The notes under the pieces are model-generated. The model searched no databases. It was given only the letters and a program-made list of their open reading frames with translations, and was not told the DNA's origin. A DNA stretch of 64,000 nucleotides from Alteromonas sp. 1_MG-2023 (GTDB taxonomy: Bacteria > Pseudomonadota > Gammaproteobacteria > Enterobacterales > Alteromonadaceae), in assembly GCF_030547075.1 (NCBI RefSeq), contig NZ_JAUOQH010000008.1, positions 62,001 to 126,000 on the forward strand. The letters run 5' to 3'. Each line of letters opens with the position of its first letter. Position 1 is the first letter of the stretch. The position numbers and the translations under genes were made by a program. Positions 7,723-17,044 of the stretch are shown here, piece by piece.

Positions 7723-9825
7723 ATGCGTAGTCAAAAAGTGCTTATCGTAGATGACGAGCCCGTTAATATCGTCATTTTGGAAGCGGCGGTAAGTAGCTTA
7801 GCGCATGTGATTAGCACGAGTAACAGTTTAGAAGCACTTCAACTTATAAGGCATCACAAACCGGATTTACTTATTCTAGATATTAATATGCCTAAATGCT
7901 CGGGCTTCGATATCTGTGAGGCTGTTAAGGCAGATATAAACTTGCGTGAAATCCCAGTCCTCTTTGTTACCTCATTTACCGATGTCAAAAACGAGCATAA
8001 AGCGTTGGCATTAGGTGCTATCGACTTCATCAGTAAGCCCATAGATATAGAGCTATGCAGAATGCGGGTGAAGAATCACCTGTTAATACAAAAGCAAAAA
8101 TCTCAGCTTACTGTGTACTCCGAAAGAATTTTCGAGGAAAAAGAACAGCTCAATATTACGCTAAACGCAATTGCTGATGGCGTTATTGCGACCGACGCTG
8201 ATGGGCTCGTTACCTTTATTAATCCTGTCGCCCAGCGATTAACCGGCTTTAACGAATTTGAAGCCTGTGGCCGGTTAGTGACTGACATTATGGAATTGAG
8301 AGACGCTAGCACCAACGCCACTATGATTAACCCTGTACTCCATACCATGGAGGTTAAACGACCTGTGGCTATGGCATTGAACGTAAAGCTAGTCAGTAAG
8401 CAGGGCAATGAGTGTCGTGTGGAAGATACTGCTTCACCCATTATAGACGCTTATGGAAATGTGAAGGGCGCAGTTATTGTATTTCAGGATCTATCTGAGT
8501 CAGTAGCGATGGCGGTTCAAATGACGCATTTGACCAATCATGACCACCTTACCGGCTTGCCTAATCGCGTACTGTTGCACGATAGGGTAGAGCAGTCTAT
8601 AAATCAAACCGACAAACTCCACCAAAGCGTGGCGCTATTGCTTATCGATATAGATAATTTTAAATATTTAAATGATGCATTGGGCCATAAAGTGGGTGAC
8701 TCAATTATTTTGTCAGTTTCTGAGCGATTGAAACATGTGTGCGGAGAGTCGGTTACATTGGCTCGCGTAGGTGGTGACGAGTTTGCGTGTTTGTTGACCG
8801 ATACTGGCGCAGGAGCCAGTGCCGATAGTGTTGCTATGAGTTGTCTACAAAGTGCAAGAGAGCCCATCTATATCGATGGTAGACAGCATCAACTTAGTTT
8901 AAGTATTGGCATTAGTTTGTATCCTCAAGATGCAACAAATGCAGAAGAATTAATGCGTCACTCAGATACCGCAATGTATCGTGCTAAGGCTACTGGCAAA
9001 AACAAATTTTGCTTCTTTTCAAACGACCTGCAGCTGGCGGTACGAAAGCGCGTAGAAATGGAAGTGAAACTCAGAAAAGCACTCGACGACAATAGCCTAA
9101 CCCTATTCTTTCAACCTAAATACGATTTAAACTTAAATAAAATTGTGGGGGCAGAGAGTTTAGTAAGATTAGTTGATGAAGATGGAAGTATTATAGCTCC
9201 TGATGAATTTATTCCTTTATCTGAAGAAACGGGCTTAATCCATCGCTTAGGCAAGCAAGTATTAGAAAAAAGCTGTCAGTTTATTGCCCAGTGCGCTGAT
9301 GCTAATAAACCGCTTAAAATAGCTGTTAATGTTTCTGCTCAACAAATTGCAAATCCCACGTTCGCTAAAGAAGTAGAGCAGGTCATTACAGCTTCGGGCA
9401 TCGACCCTAGATTGCTGGAACTGGAAGTGACAGAGTCGGCACTGATGGCTGATTTTGAACAAACTCGTAATATGCTGTTAGCCCTGTCTTCGTTAGGGAT
9501 TTCTTTAGCGCTAGATGATTTTGGTACTGGATATTCTAGTTTATCTTACTTACGTCAATTTCCTTTGAACGTACTTAAGATCGACCGTTCATTTGTAAAG
9601 GACATGGATGATGAGCCTCAAGCCCTAGATATTGTTACTGCTATTGCTAGGCTGGCGAAGTGTCTCGATATGGTGTTAGTAGCAGAAGGCCTAGAAACCG
9701 AGCTGCAATTTCACTTACTTCGACAGCTAGGCTGCGATTATGGCCAGGGCTTTTATATGTGTAAGCCTATTCCCGACGTCGAATTCACTGATCGGTTTAT
9801 CAAACAAACCAGTTTATCGATATAA
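7723..9825 (+). CDS. Response regulator with PAS, GGDEF and EAL domains
   Basis: Predicted c-di-GMP metabolic response regulator of 700 residues. I start at the ATG at 7723 (MRSQKVLIVDDEP); a TTG two codons upstream is possible. Domains: receiver (1-120, acidic pair Asp10-Asp11, phosphoacceptor Asp53), PAS (about 140-260), GGDEF (about 265-430, intact RVGGDEF) and EAL (about 445-695). The EAL signature reads ESL rather than EAL, but DDFGTGYSSL, LKIDRSFV and VAEGLE are intact, so both synthesis and hydrolysis are possible. It precedes a second REC-GGDEF gene and a hybrid kinase. The likely input is phosphotransfer from the nearby HPt. Confidence 0.93.
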   Translation: MRSQKVLIVDDEPVNIVILEAAVSSLAHVISTSNSLEALQLIRHHKPDLLILDINMPKCSGFDICEAVKADINLREIPVLFVTSFTDVKNEHKALALGAIDFISKPIDIELCRMRVKNHLLIQKQKSQLTVYSERIFEEKEQLNITLNAIADGVIATDADGLVTFINPVAQRLTGFNEFEACGRLVTDIMELRDASTNATMINPVLHTMEVKRPVAMALNVKLVSKQGNECRVEDTASPIIDAYGNVKGAVIVFQDLSESVAMAVQMTHLTNHDHLTGLPNRVLLHDRVEQSINQTDKLHQSVALLLIDIDNFKYLNDALGHKVGDSIILSVSERLKHVCGESVTLARVGGDEFACLLTDTGAGASADSVAMSCLQSAREPIYIDGRQHQLSLSIGISLYPQDATNAEELMRHSDTAMYRAKATGKNKFCFFSNDLQLAVRKRVEMEVKLRKALDDNSLTLFFQPKYDLNLNKIVGAESLVRLVDEDGSIIAPDEFIPLSEETGLIHRLGKQVLEKSCQFIAQCADANKPLKIAVNVSAQQIANPTFAKEVEQVITASGIDPRLLELEVTESALMADFEQTRNMLLALSSLGISLALDDFGTGYSSLSYLRQFPLNVLKIDRSFVKDMDDEPQALDIVTAIARLAKCLDMVLVAEGLETELQFHLLRQLGCDYGQGFYMCKPIPDVEFTDRFIKQTSLSI

Positions 9826-9937
9826 ATATGTTCATTTAAGCAACCTGAAAACGTAGCGATTTTTATACTTAAATATTAGTATTTTATAGTCGATGGTGTA
9901 GTATACAAATGTCCGCACTCGTATCCACATTTTAAAA

Positions 9938-9956
9938 ACACTTTTTAATAAAGTGT
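9938..9956 (+). terminator. Small hairpin between the two response-regulator genes
   Basis: ACACTTT (9938-9944) pairs with AAAGTGT (9950-9956) across a 5-base loop, 25 bases before the next start. The 3' U tract is poor, so this is at best a weak terminator or a leader structure. Confidence 0.35.
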
Positions 9957-9980
9957 CTTAAAAAGCATTTTAGAGAAACT

Positions 9981-10898
9981 ATGCAATTAGAACTAAAACC
10001 ATACTCGGCATGTGAGGTTCTCGTCGTAGATGACGAGCCTATCAGCCGGATGCTGCTAACCTCTATACTCGAGCCTTTCGTGAAATGTGCCGCAGCCTCT
10101 AATGGTGAACAAGCAATTGCCTATTGTGTGAAACATGAGCCTGATTTAGTGCTATTAGACATGAACATGCCTGATGTCGATGGGTTAACAGTGTGCAGTA
10201 CCTTAAAGCAGAATGAGCCGACTGCTCATATTCCGGTTGTTTTTGTTACTTCCACTATAGATGTAGAAACCGAAAACATGTGCTGGGAAGTGGGCGCATC
10301 CGACTTTGTATTAAAGCCTGTAACGGCCTCTACCCTTGTTCACAGAATAAAAAACCACCTTCAAGGAAAGCTTCGCACTGAGTTGTTGCAGAGACTGACG
10401 TTTCATGACCAATTAACGGGCTTGTATAACAGACTATACCTAAGTAATGAAATTCCCTTATTAGTAAAACAAGTAGCGCGTGATGATGGCATGGTTGGAA
10501 TAATCATGATGGATATCGATTTTTTCAAGCTGTACAACGATAACTATGGGCACCTTCAAGGCGATATATGTTTGCAACAAGTGGCCTCAGTTATTGGTGA
10601 AAATGCTAAACGTCCGAAAGATGCCGCCATTCGATTTGGTGGTGAAGAGTTCATGATGGTACTGCCTTACACTGACTTAAATGGCGTTAAAACCGTTGCT
10701 GAAAATATTGTCTCTGCAATTAGAGATGAAAATATAGTGCATTACGCTGGTAAGGGCGGAAAGCTTAGCATCAGTGCTGGCTATGCGGTTAGAGCAGCCA
10801 GTGAGCTTAATAGTACAGGGGTCTCTTCCCTTATTGAATCTGCTGATATATTTTTGTTTGAAGCAAAAGAAGCTGGGCGTAATCGCGCGGTAGGTTAA
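9981..10898 (+). CDS. Response regulator diguanylate cyclase (REC-GGDEF)
   Basis: A 305-residue PleD/WspR-like protein predicted to make c-di-GMP when phosphorylated. The receiver domain has Asp17-Asp18 and phosphoacceptor Asp60 (LVLLDMNMPDVDG) with Lys in VLKPVTA. The GGDEF domain starts at HDQLTGLYNR and has the active signature FGGEEF with metal-binding DIDFFK. I do not see a clear RxxD inhibitory site. It sits between the REC-PAS-GGDEF-EAL gene and the hybrid kinase on the same strand and probably shares their signal. Confidence 0.93.
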   Translation: MQLELKPYSACEVLVVDDEPISRMLLTSILEPFVKCAAASNGEQAIAYCVKHEPDLVLLDMNMPDVDGLTVCSTLKQNEPTAHIPVVFVTSTIDVETENMCWEVGASDFVLKPVTASTLVHRIKNHLQGKLRTELLQRLTFHDQLTGLYNRLYLSNEIPLLVKQVARDDGMVGIIMMDIDFFKLYNDNYGHLQGDICLQQVASVIGENAKRPKDAAIRFGGEEFMMVLPYTDLNGVKTVAENIVSAIRDENIVHYAGKGGKLSISAGYAVRAASELNSTGVSSLIESADIFLFEAKEAGRNRAVG

Positions 10899-10972
10899 CG
10901 TCTTTTTCTCATCCACAACTAGCCTATTGTTTAATATTCTTTACCCGTAATTACTATTATCCTTGCCCTATA

Positions 10973-11001
10973 GGAGAGTGCTAAAAGCTATTAGCTTCTC
11001 C
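10973..11001 (+). promoter_or_regulatory. Imperfect hairpin in the leader of the hybrid kinase gene
   Basis: GGAGA (10973-10977) plus GCTAA (10980-10984) pair with TTAGC (10991-10995) plus TCTCC (10997-11001), giving an interrupted 10-bp stem 39 bases before the kinase start. It could be a weak terminator of the upstream gene or a translation control element. Confidence 0.35.
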
Positions 11002-11040
11002 GTCCACTTAAGGGCAGTTTGATATTAATGGCGGTTCGCT

Positions 11041-13059
11041 ATGACTGAACAAATCGATAAAAATGAAAAATACCCTATCTCTATACCTCCCATGGTGCTT
11101 AGTTTTGAGAAAGTACTCAAGGCAGGGTGTGAAATATTATCGATGCAGCAAGGCGTGCTGTTACATGTTACCAGCGAACATATCGACGTTATTGCCAAGT
11201 CTAATACCGCTTTGCCTCCGCAAACAGTACTTCTTGCGCCAATCCCCGCTGATTTAGCATTACTTCCCCACACGCATTCAAGTTGTTGCCTAGACGTTAA
11301 GCGCTGGGCCAAAGATAACTTAGGCGCCGACGAATTTATCATTGGAAGAGTACACAAAGTGGGGACTTACCATGTTGTACTTATACTCATAAATAGCCTA
11401 GTTAAAAATGAGTTCCGCTTCGACGGCGGAAAACTCTTCTTGTTAGACAACTGGTTGGAAAGCGTTTTGCAAAAGGAGCGAGGGGCTGACGACAACTCGC
11501 TAAAGCATGCTGAGCTTTTTGGAAAATTGCAAACCGTAGCAAATATCGGGGTTTGGGAAGTTGATATGGTGGATGATGAGCTTTTTTGGTCATCACAAAC
11601 CCGTGTTATTCACGAAGTGTCGCAAAATTACGTACCTACTCTTGCATCAGCCATTGAATTTTATAAAGAAGGCTCTGACCGAGAAGAAATTGCTCGATTA
11701 GTCAATCATGCGATAGAAACCGGTGAGCCTTGGACAGCTACGCTGCAACTCGTTACTGCGAAGGGAAACGCTGTTTGGGTAGAAAACCATGGCATGGTTG
11801 AAATGTTCAATGGCCATTGCGTGCGTTTATTTGGCACATTCCAAGATGTAGATAAGTCGGTAAAACTGCGTTTAGAACTTGAGGCACGGCGTAAAGAGGC
11901 AGAAGCTGCTTATAAAGAAAGAAGCCATTTGCTTTCACGTATAAGCCATGAACTAAGAACGCCGCTAAATGGTATTACGGGTATGTTGCAGGCTATTAAG
12001 TCTGAACAGCGGGTTAATATACGAGAACGGAAAACAGACTTAGCATTAAAAAGCGCCGATCGCCTATTACTACTGATTGATGACGTTTTAGATTACACCG
12101 AAATTTCCAGCGGCGAACTAGAATTGAAGCATAAACCCTTTTGCGTTCGCGCAATGGCTGAAGCGTTAATTGACCTATTCAAACCACTGTGTAAAGAGAA
12201 GGGAATTCGTTTATACAGCGTACTGTCATTCCCAGACAATACTTACATTAACGGCGATGCTAAAAGAATTGAACAGATAATCGCAAAGTTACTTAACAAC
12301 GCCGTTAAATTTACCTCCAAGGGATTCATCTCTATTCAAGTCACCCTTCGCGAGGCGTACAATGTACCGAACCTACTTATTTCCATTGAAGATACAGGTG
12401 AGGGTATTGATGAAGTCACTAAGAGTGGATTGTTTAAGCCTTTTGTCCAAGGGCAAACCCAAACCCAAACGCTAAATAAAGAAAGTGGTACTGGCCTAGG
12501 CTTGTCTATTGTTAAGCAGTTAGTGGACAAGATGGGGGGGGAAGTAGATATTCGTTCTCAAGTTAACGTAGGTACCACCTTTGATATTGTCCTTCCTGTA
12601 ACTATAACCGATGGTAAAAAAGATTTACTTGAACACGAAGATGCACTGCCTTCAAAGTTATTGAGTATTCCATTGTCAATTTTGGTCGTAGACGACAACG
12701 AGATTAATCGATTAGTGCTTACGTCAATGTTAGAAAAATATAACCTCGTAGCTGATGAAGCTGAAGACGGTCAAGTCGCCATCGAAAAAGCCAGAGAAAA
12801 GGATTACGATCTTATTTTTATGGATTGTGCCATGCCGGTACTTGATGGCGTTTCGGCGACTAAAGCTATTTTAAAAGAAGGGTTGTTAACCAACCAAGGT
12901 AGCATTGTTGCTGTAACAGCGAATACCTCTGAAGAAGATAGAAAGGCATGTATAGAAGCGGGTATGGCAGCGTTCTTATGCAAACCGTTAGATCAACGCC
13001 ATATAACTGCAGAATTGAAGAAAGCCTTGATGTGTAAGTTCATGGAGTTACAAGAGTGA
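11041..13059 (+). CDS. Hybrid sensor histidine kinase (GAF-like, PAS, HisKA, HATPase, REC)
   Basis: A 672-residue soluble-looking hybrid kinase. No membrane segment or signal peptide is obvious. The N-terminal part (about 20-145) resembles a GAF domain, followed by a PAS domain (about 160-280, FGTFQDV), a short coiled coil, HisKA with His303 in SRISHELRTPLNG, HATPase_c with an N box near LLNNAVKFTS and G2 box GTGLGLSIV, and a C-terminal receiver with Asp595 (IFMDCAMPVLDG). It lacks an HPt domain. The free HPt encoded at 7045-7404 and the two REC-GGDEF proteins next door make a plausible full relay. The signal is unknown; a cytoplasmic metabolite is possible given the purine setting. Confidence 0.92.
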   Translation: MTEQIDKNEKYPISIPPMVLSFEKVLKAGCEILSMQQGVLLHVTSEHIDVIAKSNTALPPQTVLLAPIPADLALLPHTHSSCCLDVKRWAKDNLGADEFIIGRVHKVGTYHVVLILINSLVKNEFRFDGGKLFLLDNWLESVLQKERGADDNSLKHAELFGKLQTVANIGVWEVDMVDDELFWSSQTRVIHEVSQNYVPTLASAIEFYKEGSDREEIARLVNHAIETGEPWTATLQLVTAKGNAVWVENHGMVEMFNGHCVRLFGTFQDVDKSVKLRLELEARRKEAEAAYKERSHLLSRISHELRTPLNGITGMLQAIKSEQRVNIRERKTDLALKSADRLLLLIDDVLDYTEISSGELELKHKPFCVRAMAEALIDLFKPLCKEKGIRLYSVLSFPDNTYINGDAKRIEQIIAKLLNNAVKFTSKGFISIQVTLREAYNVPNLLISIEDTGEGIDEVTKSGLFKPFVQGQTQTQTLNKESGTGLGLSIVKQLVDKMGGEVDIRSQVNVGTTFDIVLPVTITDGKKDLLEHEDALPSKLLSIPLSILVVDDNEINRLVLTSMLEKYNLVADEAEDGQVAIEKAREKDYDLIFMDCAMPVLDGVSATKAILKEGLLTNQGSIVAVTANTSEEDRKACIEAGMAAFLCKPLDQRHITAELKKALMCKFMELQE

Positions 13060-13120
13060 CGGGCACGGGTGATAGGCTCGGGTGACAAGCACGGGAGAAG
13101 AGCTTGAGTGGTAAACTCGA
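13056..13120 (+). repeat. 13-bp degenerate tandem repeat, five units
   Basis: Five 13-bp units start at 13056, 13069, 13082, 13095 and 13108. The first three share GTGA-(C/T)-N3-GC-(A/T)-CGG and the last two have drifted. The tract begins inside the stop codon region of the hybrid kinase and runs into the terminator stem. Confidence 0.7.
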
Positions 13121-13145
13121 GTGACAGCGATATGCCGCTGTCACT
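13120..13145. terminator. Hairpin terminator after the hybrid kinase
   Basis: AGTGACAGCG (13120-13129) pairs perfectly with CGCTGTCACT (13136-13145) over a 6-base loop, followed by a T-rich stretch. It lies between two convergent genes. The left arm overlaps the end of the repeat tract, so the stem may have grown out of repeat units. Confidence 0.7.
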
Positions 13146-13194
13146 GCTTAGCTTAAGTTTTATTTGCTGTAATTTTCCAATTTACTCAAACAGA

Positions 13195-14274
13195 TTATTT
13201 TGCAGGAATATCAGTTTTTACCTTATCCCAGTTTGTTGTCAATTCCTCAATTACCACTGAACCTACAGCATAAGCGGCTTCTACTGCCGACTGGAGTGCT
13301 GCGTAGCCTTCCCCTGAGCTTTCTAACTCTAAGTTTTTAGCTGCCGTTAACCCTGCTGGTTGCATAGTAAAGTTACTTGCAGTACGCAGAATAAGTACGC
13401 GATCTTTATCAACCAATTTAGCGTTATCTAAATAAGTAAGTGCTTGAAGTGTTGCTGAGTCTTCCATACCCGAGGTTACAAAGTTACCTTTGCTTTGTGT
13501 CCAGTAGCCCACCCAGTCATTTGCCCAATCATTTAGCAATGCGCCATGCCAAAACGTTGATGCCGATAGATGTGAGCCCGTCATAATTGTAGGTGCCGCA
13601 AGGGCATTAGGATATCCCTTATAGGTGGCACGCAATTTATCCATAGCTGGCGTATTTGGTAGTTTTGTGTCTTTCGTTAAATCAAATGCCCAAGACCTTA
13701 AGCTTGCGTTTAGAATATAAACTTCACCGTTAGGGGCTTGTTCTGGGTTTACCGACTCAGCATTGGCGTAAGGTGAGTGAGTGAAAAGCGGGAAGTACCC
13801 AGTTTTCCAGTCGCTTGGAATTTCACGTGCGTCAATCTGATGGGCTAGATCGCCGTCAACCACATAGTCAGTCCATACAGCAGAGCCAATAGTGCCATCG
13901 GCAGGATCCATACCTGCAATACCGGCTACAAGCCAGTAAGCATGAGTTAAATCGAATCTTGGGTCTAACCCAAGCGCCATTATAGCGGCAGAGGCACGAG
14001 CGATACCCATACCCGTTACAATGCCCAATACACCGGTTTCTTCATTCACAAAAATATCATGGTGAGCATGGGGCAGTGCGTAGCGGGTTGAAAGTTTTTG
14101 GCCTTTCTTCCAAAGCTGGAATTCACCAGATTTGTCGCCTTCGTCTTCGCCAATTTCAAACATGGCAACCACAACGGCTTTAATCTCAATAGGGGGAGTA
14201 TCGGTTGTTTCAGCGCAGTGCCCAGCAGAAGCGAAAAAAGAAAGGGCGAGAATAGCATTAGCAAAATAGCGCAT
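13195..14274 (-). CDS. Exported NUP-family purine nucleoside protein
   Basis: A 359-residue protein of the NUP family, often annotated purine nucleoside permease after the Candida albicans protein. It has a cleavable signal peptide (about residues 1-20, ending AGHCAE) and no membrane helices in the mature part, so it is periplasmic. The family is, to my knowledge, related in fold to purine/uridine phosphorylases, and blocks such as GIVTGMGIARASAAIMALGLD and VAGIAGMDP look like phosphorylase glycine-rich loops. A periplasmic nucleoside-binding or nucleoside-cleaving role is therefore likelier than transport. It follows the TonB receptor gene, separated by an intrinsic terminator. Confidence 0.85.
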   Translation of the reverse strand: MRYFANAILALSFFASAGHCAETTDTPPIEIKAVVVAMFEIGEDEGDKSGEFQLWKKGQKLSTRYALPHAHHDIFVNEETGVLGIVTGMGIARASAAIMALGLDPRFDLTHAYWLVAGIAGMDPADGTIGSAVWTDYVVDGDLAHQIDAREIPSDWKTGYFPLFTHSPYANAESVNPEQAPNGEVYILNASLRSWAFDLTKDTKLPNTPAMDKLRATYKGYPNALAAPTIMTGSHLSASTFWHGALLNDWANDWVGYWTQSKGNFVTSGMEDSATLQALTYLDNAKLVDKDRVLILRTASNFTMQPAGLTAAKNLELESSGEGYAALQSAVEAAYAVGSVVIEELTTNWDKVKTDIPAK

Positions 14275-14300
14275 TAAAAATTGTCCTCTTAGGTATAAAA

Positions 14301-14332
14301 AAAGGTAAATCTACGAAGGTAGATTTACCTTT
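14301..14332 (-). terminator. Intrinsic terminator between TonB receptor and NUP genes
   Basis: A perfect 14-bp stem (14301-14314 with 14319-14332, 4-base loop) is followed on the minus strand by a run of T. It lies 26 bases upstream of the NUP start, within what is otherwise one operon. It probably lets only part of the transcription from the receptor promoter reach the NUP gene. Confidence 0.88.
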
Positions 14333-14369
14333 ACAACATTATGTATTAAACAATATATATTACAGCAGC

Positions 14370-16787
14370 TTAGAACTTATACGCGAACTTCGCGCTCCAA
14401 TGACGTGGTAATTCAGGCAACACAACTTGGCTACCGAATAAGTCAGGGAAGTTGGCGCGGAAATAACGCTCATCCGTTAAGTTTTTAACGGTTAAGTTAA
14501 CAGACCAGTCATCAGCTTGGTAAGAAACACCGGCATTAACTAGCGTGTATGCTGGAAGCATTACCGAAGCAGAGAAACCAGACGCTACTTCTTCTACATC
14601 AACTACACTCACGTTAGCCGCATAACCGTTTTGGAAGTCGTAAGTTGCCGTTACTGTGTACACATTTTCAGGAATACCTGCTTTACGAGCATCGGTGTTT
14701 GCGAAGCCGTCACCAATTAGGTTCAAGCCAATCACGTTACCACCAAAGATTAATGATGGATCTGAAAGGTTAGATAAATCTTCAGCACCTAGGAAACCAA
14801 ACTGGTTTCCATTTTCAAGCGCAGTAAGGTTAATAACCTTAATGTTGGTGTAACCCGCAGACATAACTAAGTTTTCGTTCACAACCCAACGAAGTTCGAA
14901 CTCAGTACCTTTGTTGTTTGTGGTGTTGTTAGTTACTGTGTTTTGGCTGCTAAAGTCCGTTCTTTCCATCTCGAACGATGAAAGAGCGAAATAAAGGGTG
15001 TCGTCAAGTAATGAACCTTTAACACCAAATTCGAAAAGTTCTGAGGTATCGAACGCGCCGTCTTCTAGTTGACCAACACCAATCTCAGCACCTTGACCGG
15101 CAACTATTGTGGCTTGCTCAGCAGCTGTGATGTAAGGAATTAAACCGAATGGCAATTCGTAAGAAATACTAGCATTCCAAGACCATCCACCCACTGTATC
15201 TTCAGCTGAAACTGGAATTTCATCACCCGTTGCGCCAAGCAGCAAGTCAGTACGTGAAGTCGTTTCAATATCAATAGTGTCATAACGAACACCAAGAACA
15301 AGGTTTAAGCCCCAATCCCAAGTAAGGTCAGTCATGGCACCAATACCTAAATCAAGGTAGTTACCTTCATCATAGTTATCGTAGTTTATGCCTGAGCGAG
15401 TAGAAAGAACCCGTCTGTCTAATGCTGAAGAAGCCATAGTTAAGTCGCGACGGTTGAAGTACTCGTAGGTAAAGTCATCGCCGTGCAAGAAGTCGGTATA
15501 ACGAATTGACGGAGAAATCTGGAATTGTGCTAACAAACTATCGTTTTCATATTCGGTAGCGAAAACAATTTTGTCTTCAACAACCCAGCTATCATGAAAC
15601 TGAGAGAAACCATACGCATTTTCATTGATGTTATCGTATGAATCGTAGAAGAACTGGTTACGAATTTCCCAGTTGTCTGCGTAGTAAATAGTATCGAAGT
15701 AGAACGTAATAGCTTCGTTACCCAGTTGGTCATCGGGTGCAACCAATACTTGGCTTCCACTTAATGTAGTTGTACCTACATTTTCTAATGCCATTAATGC
15801 TGTGGCTTCATCATCAGTGAATGAAGAGCCTGGAACATAGAAGAAGCTGTTCCCAGCAATGTTTACTGCGCCGTATTCTTCATGGCTAATCGCGCCGTCG
15901 CCATCTGTATCTAGAGGCTGGGCAGTACCAGTAATATAAGTGCCGTCGTCGATAAGTTCTTGTGTTAAACGGTTCCAACCAGCAACTTGGTTGCCATCGT
16001 AATCGTGATACATACCACCAAATTCAACACGTAGATTATCAGTGATATCAATGTTGAAAGCGGCTTGTAGAATAGTTTGGTCGGTTTGTGTGTTTTCGTA
16101 GTAGCTATCTGAATTTTCTACTTCACCGTACAGGTAGTAACCTACGGTTTTGTCGCCAACTTGTGCTGGACCACCAACCTCTGCAGTTAGTACGCTCTTA
16201 TCCCACGAACCCGTAGTATAAGAAATTTGGCCTTCAGGCTTTTCTAAATATTGACCAGAAGAAGCACGAGCAGATTTAGGGTTGAAGTTTAAGTAACCAC
16301 CAATTTTAGACGGGCCATAAATAGGAGAAGCTGGGCCACGTACAATATCAATTCGGCTAGAAGCACCAATTGGGGTAGGGTAGTTACCAGGGTTGTCTAG
16401 GCGTTTAACACCACGGAAATAAGTTTCACCTGGCGTACCACGTACATCTAGTGAGCCCGCAACACCAAAGAATGACTGGGTAAATGTACCAGGTGCAAAT
16501 GCCACTAGCTCATCAATATCTGAAACGTTAAAACGTTCCATTTGTTCTTGAGAGATAGTTGATGCAGAGCGTGGTGTTTCAAGAATGGATTTTCCAAAAC
16601 CAAATACGGATTCAACATCTTGACCAGGCAAACTGCCCAGAGAGCCTGTTACTTCAATTTTTTCAACGTCAGCGTCTTTCGGCGCAGATTCAGCGTCTTG
16701 TGCTAGTGCAATTGAAGGTACTGATAAAGTCAGACCAAATGCTAGCGCACGGGCTAATGGGTTTAGTTTGAATGTAGTGTTAATCAT
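14370..16787 (-). CDS. TonB-dependent outer-membrane receptor, probably for purine compounds
   Basis: An 805-residue outer-membrane receptor: signal peptide ending SIALAQDAES, an N-terminal plug domain (about 55-190, with DIDELVAFAPG, SRIDIVRGPASPIYGP) and a 22-strand-type barrel ending in LTDERYFRANFPDLFGSQVVLPELPRHWSAKFAYKF-like strands with the terminal Phe expected for Bam recognition. A TonB box is not obvious. The family usually takes up siderophores, B12 or sugars. Here the neighbours are an exported nucleoside protein, an NCS2 permease and an exported adenosine deaminase, and the promoter has a RutR-like box. I infer uptake of purine nucleosides or bases; the substrate is not readable from sequence. 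Confidence 0.9.
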   Translation of the reverse strand: MINTTFKLNPLARALAFGLTLSVPSIALAQDAESAPKDADVEKIEVTGSLGSLPGQDVESVFGFGKSILETPRSASTISQEQMERFNVSDIDELVAFAPGTFTQSFFGVAGSLDVRGTPGETYFRGVKRLDNPGNYPTPIGASSRIDIVRGPASPIYGPSKIGGYLNFNPKSARASSGQYLEKPEGQISYTTGSWDKSVLTAEVGGPAQVGDKTVGYYLYGEVENSDSYYENTQTDQTILQAAFNIDITDNLRVEFGGMYHDYDGNQVAGWNRLTQELIDDGTYITGTAQPLDTDGDGAISHEEYGAVNIAGNSFFYVPGSSFTDDEATALMALENVGTTTLSGSQVLVAPDDQLGNEAITFYFDTIYYADNWEIRNQFFYDSYDNINENAYGFSQFHDSWVVEDKIVFATEYENDSLLAQFQISPSIRYTDFLHGDDFTYEYFNRRDLTMASSALDRRVLSTRSGINYDNYDEGNYLDLGIGAMTDLTWDWGLNLVLGVRYDTIDIETTSRTDLLLGATGDEIPVSAEDTVGGWSWNASISYELPFGLIPYITAAEQATIVAGQGAEIGVGQLEDGAFDTSELFEFGVKGSLLDDTLYFALSSFEMERTDFSSQNTVTNNTTNNKGTEFELRWVVNENLVMSAGYTNIKVINLTALENGNQFGFLGAEDLSNLSDPSLIFGGNVIGLNLIGDGFANTDARKAGIPENVYTVTATYDFQNGYAANVSVVDVEEVASGFSASVMLPAYTLVNAGVSYQADDWSVNLTVKNLTDERYFRANFPDLFGSQVVLPELPRHWSAKFAYKF

Positions 16788-16876
16788 GGTTTCCTCTATT
16801 TTTAATAACCTTTTAAAAGGCCTTTTATACTTTTTTATTTTTCTGTTTCAGTAAAAGCACAATGAGTGCCAGTTTC

Positions 16877-16892
16877 TTGTCCACTTGGTCAG
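16877..16892. promoter_or_regulatory. RutR-like operator 3 (TonB receptor promoter)
   Basis: TTGTCCACTTGGTCAG matches TTGACCA-N2-TGGTCAA at 12 of 14 positions, 90 bp upstream of the receptor start. The surrounding gap (16788-17044) is AT-rich and also holds a 13-bp hairpin. Confidence 0.65.
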
Positions 16893-16976
16893 GAAATTAA
16901 ATAAAATTAAACTTATGATTTTATTAAATTTTTTTAAAGTTTTGTAAAGAGGTGATGTTATTTTATTGTGAAGTGC

Positions 16977-17010
16977 CACAATGCTGGTGATTCTCTGCAC
17001 CAGCATTGTG
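16977..17010 (-). terminator. Hairpin after the NCS2 permease gene
   Basis: CACAATGCTGGTG (16977-16989) pairs perfectly with CACCAGCATTGTG (16998-17010) over an 8-base loop. It lies between the permease stop and the receptor promoter. There is no strong T run on the minus strand, so termination may be partial. Confidence 0.65.
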
Positions 17011-17044
17011 ATATTTAATGCGAACATTGCACCAAATTCGCCCT

